This document shows positions 54,013-63,534 of a stretch of DNA of 64,000 bases, in pieces. The notes beneath the pieces are model-generated. The model ran no database searches and was not told the origin of the DNA. It worked only from the letters and a program-made list of their open reading frames with translations. Positions within the stretch are counted from its first letter, which is position 1. The number at the start of each line of letters is the position of its first letter. This DNA comes from Pyropia haitanensis (lineage: Eukaryota > Rhodophyta > Bangiophyceae > Bangiales > Bangiaceae). A program made the position numbers and the translations under genes. The stretch lies in NCBI GenBank assembly GCA_008729055.1, contig SDUX01000002.1, positions 748,496-812,495 on the forward strand, in the 5' to 3' direction.

Positions 54013-54570
54013 ATGGCGCACGAGCGCGAAGCCCACGGGTTGGTTTTCAAGCATGGCTTCGAGATCAAGGTAAAATCGTTTTTGGAGTCGGCGGGGTGGC
54101 GGCCCATGACTTCGTGGACCGGCCACCCCGAAGTTGGGACTTCCGCAGCCCAATGGTCGTTCCAGGAGCGTGGGGGGGCTTTGCGTGCGGATTTTGTGTG
54201 GGCTGTTCGGGGGGGTTGGTTTATTTTTGAGGTGGACGAATCAGCTCACCGTGAGTATCCACGTGAGACTGAGATCTCCAGGGAGGTGGTGATGGGAGCC
54301 TCATTTGAGTACTACGCTAAGCCGGCGTTGCGCTTGATTAGGTTTAACCCAGACGCCTTTGTGGTTGGGACGACGTACGTCCCTCCGGCGTTTGAGTCTC
54401 GGGCCAATCATTTGGCTAGATGGCTGTGGGAGCACCGTTTGGAGGGGGGGCGGGAGTTTTCTACTGATTATTGGTATTACGATAGGGTGAGTCGAGAGAG
54501 CGAGGGGCCGACGGTAAGGACTAACCCCCAGGGGCGTCCTGGCTGGGGTGAGGAGCTCATCTCGTGGTAG
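54013..54570 (+). CDS. PD-(D/E)XK-like nuclease
   Basis: 185 residues. The pattern fits a restriction-endonuclease-like fold: an N-terminal helix with FEIKVKSFLES, a strand-turn with GGALRADFVW (metal Asp), GGWFIFEVDESAHREYP holding the ExD pair, and a following Glu/Arg helix (ETEISREVV), then ALRLIRFNPDAF. This EVDE.H..Y...E..R...IRFNPD arrangement recurs in small nuclease-like proteins of algae and large DNA viruses; the exact family name cannot be fixed without a search. Codon choice is relaxed compared with neighbouring genes, suggesting transfer. It is in the same frame as the preceding ORF, one TGA apart. A lysine expected in some PD-(D/E)XK sites is not evident, so activity is unproven. 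Confidence 0.6.
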   Translation: MAHEREAHGLVFKHGFEIKVKSFLESAGWRPMTSWTGHPEVGTSAAQWSFQERGGALRADFVWAVRGGWFIFEVDESAHREYPRETEISREVVMGASFEYYAKPALRLIRFNPDAFVVGTTYVPPAFESRANHLARWLWEHRLEGGREFSTDYWYYDRVSRESEGPTVRTNPQGRPGWGEELISW

Positions 54571-54640
54571 TATGTAGGAGGGATCGACCTCTAGGTAGAT
54601 TGATCATATTTTCGTTTGTGCCTCACTTCGATGGGAGTAC

Positions 54641-54880
54641 GAGTGAACGACACCGATGGCCGGCGAGAGTGTCCACCACCCCCCCCGCACCCCACCCCCC
54701 CCCCCCCCCCCCGCCCCCCCCCCCCCCCCCGACCCCGCGCCCCCCCCCCCCTACCCCGCGCCCCCCTCCCCCCGTTTTCATCACGTGGAGGCTGCGCTTT
54801 TTTCCTGTGGTAGTAGGCTGCAAGACGTGCTTCGACGGGCGTGACGCTGGCGTCGGCCTGCCGTGCTCTCCGAAGGCACC

Positions 54881-54882
<2 letters not shown>
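54641..54882. other. C-rich spacer
   Basis: Mostly C runs interrupted by A or G, then a short moderate-GC patch (54780-54870). No gene recognised. Confidence 0.5.

Positions 54883-54913
<31 letters not shown>
54883..54913. repeat. C31 homopolymer
   Basis: Thirty-one consecutive C immediately before a membrane-protein-like reading frame. Confidence 0.95.
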
Positions 54914-54914
<1 letters not shown>

Positions 54915-55103
54915 ACGCCCGGCGGTCCAAGACCATCACCGCTGGCGGGCCTCGTCATTGGCGGCGCGTCGCTACTGCTTGGGCTCACCCGGCCGGCGGT
55001 GACCGCGTCTTTCCTCGTCGTCCAGACGCTGCTGTCCATCTACGTCTCCTTGTACGTGTTTGTGCAGCCGGCGGTGCGGGCGTCGGCAGCAGCCGCTTGC
55101 TGA
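54914..55103 (+). CDS. C-terminal part of an unknown membrane protein (5' not found)
   Basis: After the C31 run the plus frame encodes LAGLVIGGASLLLGLTRPAV and FLVVQTLLSIYVSLYVFVQP, two likely membrane helices, and ends RASAAAAC at TGA 55101-55103. No initiator or upstream exon can be assigned; the C run may separate it from its start. No family is recognised. Confidence 0.33.
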
Positions 55104-55126
55104 TTTCTATGGGGTAGGCCGCCGCG

Positions 55127-56036
55127 TCAGGGGGGGGGGGGGAGCAGCCGCAGCAGGTCCCCGACGGTGGGCGCGGCGGCGCCGCCGGGGGGGCAGTCGC
55201 CGCTGGCGCCCGCCGCCTCCGCCGCCGCCGCCGCCGCCGCCGGCGGGGCTCCAGCCGGTGGGGTTGGCGCTCGCTCCCCCCCCCCCCGTCCCCCCTTTCA
55301 CCCCCCGCCGTTGCCCCGCCACGGCCCACACAGGCAGACACTGGCGTGCACAACCCGGTGGCGGGGCGTGCATGTCGCTGCCATTGGCTTCCCGCCGACC
55401 GCCCCCCACCCTCCCCACCCTCCCTATTCCGCCGCGCTTTTCGCGGTCGCCCGACCCGCCCACCAACCGCTGCCCGGTGTCCCACCGCGGGACGCTGCTG
55501 CCGCACGTCCAGCTTTCCATGCCGATACCCACCGAGTCAGACCACTCGAGCTGATGGCGCTCAACCTCCGTGCGGTTGAATCGGAGGATCGCGTCGCTCA
55601 GCTGGAAGTCCCTGGCATAGAGCGCGTTCATCAGCGCGAGTGTGCGGATGACCGTCAGGCCGCCGCCCGTGCAGGCCTTGCCGTCTTGGACAATGTTCTC
55701 GCCGGGGAAGCGGACCAGCTCAATCGGATCCGCCCGCGACACCTTCACGGGGCTGCTCAGCGTCAGCGTGCGGGGGCACAGGCCCAACTGGCTGTATAGG
55801 CTCCCGAACAGGCTGTATGTCCCGACCACGTTTTCGGCCCGCAGCCGCCGCGACGAAGCGGTGGAGAGGGCGCCGTCGGCAGCGTCGTGGGTGACGAGAC
55901 CGCCTCGGCCTGTGCTGCCGGGGGTGCTCGCTGGCTCGGGGATTGGGCCACCCGCCGCGGCCGGCCGTGGAGGAGCGGCCACGAGCGCCAGCGCAGCTCC
56001 AAAGGCGGCCAGCAACCGACACATAGGGGACCTCAT
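55127..56036 (-). CDS. hypothetical secreted protein
   Basis: From ATG 56036 (or 56024) a signal peptide (CRLLAAFGAALALVAAPP, then AAAG) is followed by a folded-looking domain: NVVGTYSLFGSLYSQLGLCP, LSSPVKVSRADPIELVRFPG, DGKACTGGGLTVIRTLALMN and DSVGIGMESWTCGSSVPRW, with four spaced cysteines. At about 55470 the frame becomes low-complexity. A different frame close by ends with a convincing tail, PTVGDLLRLL, at TGA 55129-55127, so either an intron (candidate donors near 55470) or a homopolymer break lies between. No family is recognised. It is probably exported or vacuolar. Confidence 0.45.
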
Positions 56037-57335
56037 GGCTGGCAGTGGTGCTGCCCGGCCGCTGTGTGGGCGTCTTACCGTTGTCTGCGGGATGAAGCGG
56101 GGCGGGGGGGTAGACAGATTTCGCCGCGGCCGTATTGGTGCGCCTCAGGGGGCGTGGCGGCGACCACGGAGATGACAGGGAGGAGAGTATGGGAGGGGCT
56201 GGCCCCCACCTGCAGTGGCTTGAACAGGCTCGCGATGAGCTTGTGCGCCGATGAACGGTGCTCTTGGTAGCAGGGGGAAGAGGGAGCCGCACACGCGGCC
56301 GCAGGCGAGGGCGGCGCTGGCGGCGGGACACGGGAGGGAGCGTCCCACTCGCCGCGCGCGCGGTGAACGACGCGCGAGGGCGGCCCGCTGGCCAGACGGT
56401 GGGCTGCACGAGAAGGCCGGGTCGAGGGTGCGACGCGTGGTCGCCACCGCTAGGCGTCACGGGCCCGTGCCCACCCTTTTGCTGCTGTGTCAGCTCTATG
56501 CCCCTCCCCCCCCCTATTGGTTCTAGGTTCCCCTCGTCACCATCTCCGTCGGTGTGCGGTGTGTGCGCCGTGCGTACCAAGAGGGGGTGGAACGGCACAC
56601 CCTGCTCCAGCACGTGCTCCCATGGCCGCCACAACACGGCCGATGCGGGTGCTGTGGGAGGGTGCGCTGGCACGGCAAGGTGCGTGTGGGAGGCCTGTCC
56701 ACCGCACCGGGCGTCCACCGCACTAACGGACGAGGTGCGGGTGGGGACGGCAACGAGGCGCACGCCCCGCGCCCACGGCCAGCGCTCCCGGCAAGCAGGT
56801 TCCAGGCGCGGGGCCCCGCACGAGCGTAACGAGACCGAGCCAGTCCCCAGCGCCTGCCCCTGACCAACTGAGACAAGTTTTCAACATCCGACAAATTTTC
56901 GGCCGTGTCGGGCGCGCTGCGCCTGGACCGACACGTCACGGCGCAGGCGCACGCCGCGGCCCACCCCCCGTACTGTGCCGCACCGCGTCTACCGGCGGAG
57001 ACGCGGCGATGGGAGTGTGGGTGCAACTGGATGCACAGGCGGCGGCTCTGGGCAGAGGCTGGTGAGGCCTCCTCGCCCGCGGGGGTGGCGATCGCTCGAA
57101 CCTGGACGACACCGCGCCGCCCGCGACAGACGGCGCGGCGCTCGACGGCGCCGGCTATGCGGTGCCGTGTTTCTTTCCTTTCTTTTTCTTTGGCGGCTCC
57201 CGCGCTTTGGCCATGGCGTGGCTCGCCGCGCCACCGTGCCCGTGCGCCGAGCTACGCAGACGGAGCCCGCGGGCACCTGGCGCGGCGGACGCTCGCGGTA
57301 TCGACGATACAGACCACGAACTCCGGATGAACTGT
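56037..57335. other. intergenic
   Basis: Moderate to high GC with short open frames on both strands and no recognised family. A small patch near 56875-56905 is AT-richer (AAGTTTTCAACATCCGACAA). A T-rich patch at 57168-57193 lies near the MAPEG remnant. No RNA gene identified. Confidence 0.4.
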
Positions 57336-57468
57336 AGGACAGCCGCGGAGGCCGCATCGAGCCACAACAGCACCGGCGGGGGCACGTAGCCCGCAAAAGA
57401 GACGGCCGTCCGCAGGTACCCCCGCATCAACGTGGTACATACAGTACGTACGGCGCGCGGCTCCACAC
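57336..57468 (-). pseudogene. decayed MAPEG fragment
   Basis: On the minus strand, GYLRTAVSFAGYVPPPVLLW then LDAASAA parallels the end of the intact MAPEG gene at 41900-42352 ([27 protein letters not shown]). Just upstream, in a shifted frame, WSRAPYVLYVP corresponds to [11 protein letters not shown]. The stop codon at the equivalent place is missing and the frame is broken, so it is a remnant of a paralogue about 15 kb from the intact copy. Confidence 0.6.
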
Positions 57469-58029
57469 AAGTTCCCATCCAGTTTGGCTTCCGGATGACG
57501 ATGCGTACGGACGATCGCTCGAGCCCGCCGAGCCGCGTCGCGCGGCGCGCCTGCATTGTCTGGGGCGATCAGCTGCCCCCCCCTCCCCGCGCAGAGCCGC
57601 CGCACCGGCAGGGAACGCCTGCTCCTTCCCATGCCGCGTCGGTCCGGAGCGGCGCCCCTCTCACGTACCGCGAGGCGAGACGCCCGAGGAGCAATTTTGG
57701 CCTAAGCGGCCCCCCAACTACGCGCCGACGGGGAGACGGCACGCCGCCAGCTGGAGGTCGGCGGCCGCTGCGGCGCGCGCGGCGCGGCCGCCGCGGCGCG
57801 CGCGGCGCGGCCGCCTGGGGGGGTCGGCGGCGCCGCTGCTGGCAAAGAGACGCAGACACACGGGAAGGGGCGTCGCGGCTGATGGTGGGCCGGCGGCGTG
57901 GCCGCTGGACAAGGGCGGAGGGGCCACCAACACTCCCACCCCCTCAAGACTCCCCGTCGCCGCCGCCACCATCCTCTGCGCTCGCGCCACGGGGCCGGAA
58001 AGGGCGTGCGGGGCGCTCGCGGTCATGCC
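57469..58029. other. intergenic
   Basis: GC-rich without a recognised gene. It contains an imperfect 22-bp direct repeat of GCGCGCGCGGCGCGGCCGCC at about 57773-57815. Confidence 0.4.
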
Positions 58030-58410
58030 AAGCCGCTGCCCTGAGCGGACGAAACTATCAACAGAAAAGAAACGATGAAATTTCGGCAAAATTTTCAAAA
58101 CGCTGAGAGGACGAACCGAAACTATCATTTCCCATGACATAAAACTTCATTTCAAATACACTCGACACGACAGTCACCGGGACGTCGACGGGTGAGTGGA
58201 TGGCCCACATCCGGCGCCCCCCCCCCCCCCGCGCCACCCCCTGCCGACGGCCGCCCCAGCGCGTTACTAATTCAATCCCACCGAATGCTACTTACAAGAA
58301 GTTAGTCGTATTAAATCTTAACAAGTCATTTCGATAGTTTCGGTGAAACGTTTCTCATGACTTCGCATAGAAAACGAAACGCAGATAGATTTCGCGAAAT
58401 GTCTCATCCC
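58030..58410. mobile_element. AT-rich island with inverted repeats, MITE-like candidate
   Basis: A sharply AT-rich stretch in GC-rich DNA. ACCGAAACTATC at 58115-58126 recurs inverted and perfect at 58333-58344, and CGAAACTATC occurs again at 58050-58059. CTGAG.GGACGAA is repeated directly at 58041 and 58103. No ORF. A small non-autonomous transposon is one reading; a promoter-like or matrix-attachment island is another. Ends and target-site duplications were not resolved. Confidence 0.3.
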
Positions 58411-59591
58411 TCCGTCGCGCGACCCCGGGGATCCCCCCGAAAGATGCCACGTCACCGAAGAGCGCGACCCGACCACGCAGGCCCGCGCGTCCTGCGGTCG
58501 GCGCTCTTCAGCGCCAGCGTGACGCCAGCTGCGGTCGACGCGTGCGCCTGTCCGTGCACTTGCGCCGCCCCGCGACACCAGTGCGCGGGGTCCTGACGGC
58601 GCGGCTCCGCACGGCCGCGTACGGCGGTGCGTTCGCTTCCGCCCCCGCACCGGGGCGTGCACCGCTGCCACCATCGAGCGCGGCATTGTCGTCCGCCCCG
58701 GAGGCGGCACCGGCGACGTCTGGCCCGTGCAGCTCGCGCACCCGCGCGCCCTGTGCACCGCCACTGGCGGCAACGTCCGTGCACGGAGCTGGCGTGGACG
58801 AGCACATGGAAGCGGATAAGGACCCAGTCGGAGGAGCGGCTGCTTTGGCTGCTGGTATGTCCTTGAGGGTTGCTGGCCGCACGGCCACATCGGCCGCCAG
58901 CGGCAGCGCCACCGACCCGCATGACCATGTCACCACCGCCACCGCCACCACCGCCAGGCGGCGACGGCGGTGGCGGCGGCGGCGGTGGCGGCGGTGGCGG
59001 TCGCAGTGGGCCCCGCCGCGGTGGCGGTGACGGAGGGGAGCACCGCGGCAGTGAGGGTGCGGCGGAGGAGGTCCCGCTTCGGGAGCGAGGCGGGGCAGGA
59101 GGGGAGGGGAGGGGCGCCTGGGGGGGGATCCGCCTCGACGGTGGGAAGGTAGCACAGGCGTTTGAGCGTCCACGACAGTAGCGGAGGCCGCTGCCGCCGT
59201 CGCCGGCGGCAGACGTATAGGCGGCCTCCCCAGAGACGGCGGGGGTAAACGGCCCAGGCGGGGACCTCTCGCCCCCCTCCGCGTGAACCCCCCGCCCGCC
59301 CGCGTCGTCCCCCTCCCACCCCCCGCGCCAGCCCCCCCCCCCACCCGCGTCGCCCCCCCCCCTCCCCCCCGCGTCATCTTCCACCCTCCCCTTCTCTCCC
59401 ACGCCCCCCCCCCTCAACTCCCCCCGCCCCCCCCACCGTACCGTCACGGCGCGTCGGCGGCGGCCACCACGCACCCCACCCCCACCACAGCCGCCACCCC
59501 CCCCCCCATACCACCCACCGCAACACCCCACCCCGGGTTGCGGCCCCCCCGGACCCCCCCCTCGCCACCCGGCGGCGCCAACGCCGCCGCG
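58411..59591. other. repetitive region, no assigned gene
   Basis: Gly/Arg/Pro-rich open frames on both strands, GGC-type repeats at 58960-59000 and C runs at 59280-59520. The plus strand just before 59592 is Pro/Thr-rich and could be the upstream part of the next ORF. Confidence 0.35.
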
Positions 59592-59876
59592 ATGTGCTCG
59601 ATGGCGGGCGGGGCGGCGGGGGGGGTCGCCGCCGCCGCGCCGGCGCTCCTCGACGGTCTCGCCGCCGCGGCAGCCGCCCCGCCGGGGACGCCCGGTCGGG
59701 AGGAGGAGGTCGCCGCAACGGCCGCGGTAGTGGGGGCGGTGGAGCGGCTGGCGGCCGCGTCGCCGGCGGCGACGGCGGCCGAGGCAGCCGCCGCGGAGCT
59801 CCCGCCGCTCGTCACCCACCCGCCGGCGCGCGGGGGGGGGGGGGGCGGCGGGGGGGGGGGGGAGGGGGGAATGTGA
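59592..59876 (+). CDS. hypothetical Ala-rich protein or 3' exon, doubtful
   Basis: From ATG 59592 the frame has the purine-first, GC-third codon pattern of local genes and reads [36 protein letters not shown] and AEAAAAELPPLVTHPPA, probably helical. It runs into two long G tracts and a nearby TGA at 59874-59876. No family is recognised. The open frame extends back to 59283 without an ATG, so this may be the end of a longer gene. Confidence 0.3.
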   Translation: MCSMAGGAAGGVAAAAPALLDGLAAAAAAPPGTPGREEEVAATAAVVGAVERLAAASPAATAAEAAAAELPPLVTHPPARGGGGGGGGGGEGGM

Positions 59877-60524
59877 GACGCGGCCGGGGAAGGGCGTCCC
59901 CAAGGGGGGGGGGGGGGGCGTGCCGGGTTCCTCAGCGCTGCGAGGGCGCGGCGAGCGCCAAGACGATGGGGGGGGGGGAAAAGACGGTCGAGAGCGGAGC
60001 TGTGCACGCCCCCCCCCCCCAGTGGCCAGAACCAGCGATTGCCTTGATGCAGACAACGCCAGCATCTCAGCCTACGCGGGAGCCTCGTGGCACCGTAAAG
60101 TCGGCTCGTCGCACTTGTTGGACACCCGCCACGCCCTGGGCTCCACTGCGGGACTTGAGGGGTCATGTACCGATGTACGGCCAAATCCTTCGCTAACATG
60201 GACTTGGATCAGCTGGTCCCCTTACGCTTAGGGGCGAAAATCCCAGGGGACCAGGGGGGGGGCCGATTCCAGGCAATCCAGGGGGGGGGGTGGTCCCCTC
60301 AGCGCTGTGGTGCTTCAAGGGAGGTTCAGGAAAAGTCTCTTTTGCCCTGTTGCGGGGCCCGCAGACGAGTCCAAAGACGGTGGCCAGGATGGCTGTGGAA
60401 CGCGTTTTTTCTCGGATTTTGCGGATCCGCTGTGGGCCATATGCAAAACTTTGCGGAGCACCGCGCGGCACTTTAGTGCATCAGCCAATTATCACTCAGC
60501 ACGCGTGGTGCCCTCGGTCACAAG

Positions 60525-60544
60525 CCAATCAGTACTCTTTATAG
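60525..60544 (+). promoter_or_regulatory. CCAAT plus TATA-like pair
   Basis: CCAAT at 60525-60529 followed by TTTATAG at 60538-60544, about 1 kb upstream of the beta-propeller ATG. The long distance means either a long or spliced leader or an unrecognised transcript. Confidence 0.25.
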
Positions 60545-61293
60545 GCCCGGCGGCTTCCAGGGAGAATGCGTATGCTGAGGGCCTGTCCACAGGTTTTGTG
60601 TGGATTCAACAATTTTCTGCGGGGTGTTTTTGACAACTGCTCTGGGGCGCACAGGACGGTGACGGTCGGGCGACATACGCCCTGCTCTCTGACATGCTCT
60701 TGTAGCTCTGCTCACGATGCTTCACGTACTGGTGGTACGCAGGGTGTATGTCGACCGACGGCACGACCACAGGAGATAGGCAAAAAAAATAGAGAAAACT
60801 GGGGCGCATCGTACCGTGAGAGGGGGTCCACAAACGAGTGCGCAGCCCGCAAACACGATTTCGGGCCGATTCCTGAACCTTGCTTTAAGCACCACCGCGC
60901 AGGCCAAGTGGATACTGCTTTCCTCAGCGGATCGGGGGGGAGCACGGTGACGACGGCACGAGCATCGCCAACCGCAACACCAAGAGCTGCGGCGGCCGCC
61001 ACGTGCGCTGCGTGCCGCCCGCCGCGGGGTGTGGCGGCGCGCCGCCCTCTCAACGCGCCCGCCGTCCCGGTGGGGTGCCCGGAATGGCCACCGCGCAATG
61101 CCGGTAACGCGGGAGAGGTGGCGGGGTGGGGGCGGGTAGGGCTGCAGGGGACGGGGAGGGCACGCATGGGGAGGGGTGGGCAGGGGAGGGGGAGAGGGGC
61201 GCAGGGGGGGGTGCGCCGGTTGCGGTGCGCCGCGGTGGGCGGCGCGCCTCGCTCGCCGCTCGTGTAGGTGGGAGCGGCCGAGCAACGGGAGCG

Positions 61294-61366
<73 letters not shown>
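61294..61366. repeat. (GGC)24 array
   Basis: Near-perfect GGC trinucleotides in the presumed 5' leader of the beta-propeller gene; it will encode poly-Ala, poly-Gly or poly-Arg in different frames. Confidence 0.9.
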
Positions 61367-61369
<3 letters not shown>

Positions 61370-61564
61370 GCCGCGCCCTGCGTGGCTGGGGGTGTGCGTC
61401 CGCTGTGGCGCCGACGCGGCGGCCGCGGTGGTCGCGGCCGCCGTGCTTTGACCCGTCCCCGCCCCCGCCGCAGCACCCGCGGCCACTGCCTACCCGCCGT
61501 CTCCCTATCCCCCCCTCTTTGTCCCCTCCCGCGGCGTCTTGCCGACGCCGCTGCCGCCGTCGCG

Positions 61565-63145
61565 ATGGCCTGGCCGTTGCGGCGACGCCGCCCCCCCCCC
61601 CCCGGTGGCGCGCCGCCGCGGCGGCGGCGGTGCTGGCCGCCGCGGCGGGGGCCCCCCTCCTCCGTTGCCCCCTTGCGGTGGCGGCGGCACCCGCGCTGAC
61701 CAAGGCCACCCCCGGTGACCTGACCGTCACCACCGTTGGCGCGCCCACCGGCAATGACGAAGGCCGCTCCGTGGCCGTCGACGCGTATGGCAACGTGTAC
61801 GTGCTCGCCGTCACCGCGTCGCGGTACGGCGCGGCCGACGTGGCGGGCCTCGACGGGCCCGACACGGACGTGCTGCTCGTCAAGCTGTCCGCGTCGGGGC
61901 GGCTGCTGTGGCGCCGCCGGACGGGCTCCCCGGCCGACGACCGGCCGGTGGGGATGGCGCTGGTGGGTGGCTGGCTGGTCGTCGTTGGCCAAACGTACGG
62001 CGACGTGACCAGAGGGGGGGACGCCGCGGCTGGCCACCCCGCCGCCGCCGCCGCCGCCGCCTCTGCCTTTGTGCTGTGCTATGACGCGGACAGCTCGCGG
62101 CGGGTGTGGGCGCGGCAGTGGGTGCCGCCGGCGGGCGGCGGCCACCACAGCTGGAACGCGGTCACGGCGGGGGCGGACGGGGAGGTGTGGGTGGCGGGGC
62201 ACTCGGGCGCGGGGCTGTTTGCGTCGGCCGCCGACGCGGCGGCAGCCGCCGACGGCGGCGGCCGGCCGCCGCCCGTGGCGGTGGTGGTGGCGCGCCTCGA
62301 CGGCGCGACGGGCGCGACGCTCCAGGCGGGCTCGGTGGTGCACCCGGCGGGCGCGGACGCGAGCGCGGTGGGGGTGGCCCTCACCCCAGACGGCGTCGTC
62401 GTGGCCGCCCAGACGCGGTCGGCGGCGGCGGGGGTGGCCGCGGGCGCGCCCACTGTCGTGGTGGAGGACCTGCTGCTGGTGCGGCTCGCGCTCGACGAGC
62501 GGCTGGGGAGCGGCGGCGGCAGCGGCAGCGGTGGCGGCGGCGGCGACTACCCGCCGGCGCTGCGCGCGACGGGGGTGCGGGTGGTGTCGACGGCCAGCCG
62601 GTACTATGTGCGGGGCGTGGCGGCGGGCCCCCCCGGCAGTGGCCTCGTCTACGTGGTGGGCTCGGAGCACCGCGCCGAGGCGACCGCCCACGACGTGTCG
62701 GTGCGTGCCTACACCACCGCGGGCCTCGACGACGGGCCGCTGACGCTGGTGCACGACACCGCAGCGGGCGGCCGCGGCGGCCGCGACGGCGGCGACGAGA
62801 CGGCCACGTCCGTGGCGGTACTCCCGGGCGGCCGCCTCGTCGTGGGCGGCGCGGTCAAGGCGGTGGGCGGGCCGACCGGCGGCGCGGCGGTTGTCGTCAC
62901 GCCCAGTGTGTGGGTGGTGGACCCAGACACGGGCGGCCTCGTCCGGTTTACGACCGCCGCCGCCGCGGCGGGTGCCGGCGGCTGGGCGGAAGTGACGGCC
63001 GTGGCGGTCGACGCGGACGGGGACGTGGTCGTGGCGGGCTACGTCAATGCCGGCCGCGAGACGGACGTGCTGGCGGGGCTCCTCGGCCTTCCCACGGCGG
63101 TCAAGGCGCCGGCCACCGCGGGCGGCGGGCGGCTCCCGACAGGGA

Positions 63146-63179
<34 letters not shown>

Positions 63180-63534
63180 GGGTGCCCCCCCCGCGGGCAG
63201 CCTGTTTGTGTCTGGCACCGATGGGTTGGGCGGCGGCGGCGACACCCTGGCGGCGGGCGGCGGCGGTGGCGGCGGCGGCGGCGGCGGCACGAGCCCCGCG
63301 ACCGACCGCGCGTACCGGGTGGCGGTGTGGGCGGCGGTGGGCGCGGCGGCGGCGCTGGGCGTGGCGGCCGCGGCCAGCTGCGCGCTCAAGGTGCGCCGCG
63401 ACCGGGCGTACGTGCCGGCGGCGGGGCTGGCCAAGCTGCCGGGGGGGGCGGGGCTGCTGTCGCCAAAGGGGTCGCGCGCTGGCGGCGGCCGCGGCGCGTA
63501 CCGCGAGCTGTACGACGGGGTGGACGTGGACTGA
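61565..63534 (+). CDS. membrane-anchored beta-propeller (SBBP-like) protein
   Basis: ATG 61565 begins MAWPLRRRRPPPP. One base back, across 13 C (61591-61603), the frame continues AAAAAAVLAAAAGAPLL, completing a signal peptide. The ectodomain (residues about 50-560) repeats a blade pattern such as SVAVDAYGNVYVLAVT, AVTAGADGEVWVAGHSG, SVAVLPGGRLVVGG and AVAVDADGDVVVAGYV, typical of SBBP/NHL-like propellers. A Gly-rich stalk leads to one membrane helix (VAVWAAVGAAAALGVAAA) and a short basic tail ending ELYDGVDVD at TGA 63534. It is probably a surface or secretory-pathway protein; the ligand is unknown. With one extra C it has about 656 residues. Confidence 0.7.

Larger units (their letters stand above)
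53261..54640 (+). mobile_element. composition-distinct island with nuclease gene, possible insertion
   Basis: At 53261 the sequence switches from GC repeats to AT-richer DNA (53265-53460), then carries a TATA box and two ORFs whose codon use is far less GC3-biased than that of neighbours, before C-run DNA resumes at about 54670. A nuclease gene in an island interrupting a kinesin remnant suggests horizontal or mobile origin. No terminal repeats, target-site duplication, transposase or reverse transcriptase were found, so element class and exact ends are undefined. Confidence 0.4.
59877..61564. other. intergenic and leader region of the beta-propeller gene
   Basis: It includes CCAAT at 60485-60489 and 60525-60529 and TTTATAG at 60538-60544, a promoter-like arrangement for rightward transcription. 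A (GGC)24 array lies at 61294-61366, in what would be the 5' leader. Short open frames show no family match. Confidence 0.35.

Noticed and set aside
55720..56763. 347-codon minus-strand frame overlapping the secreted protein gene
   Set aside because: It lies in a different frame from the signal peptide and Cys domain and is Arg/Pro-rich, consistent with a shadow frame.
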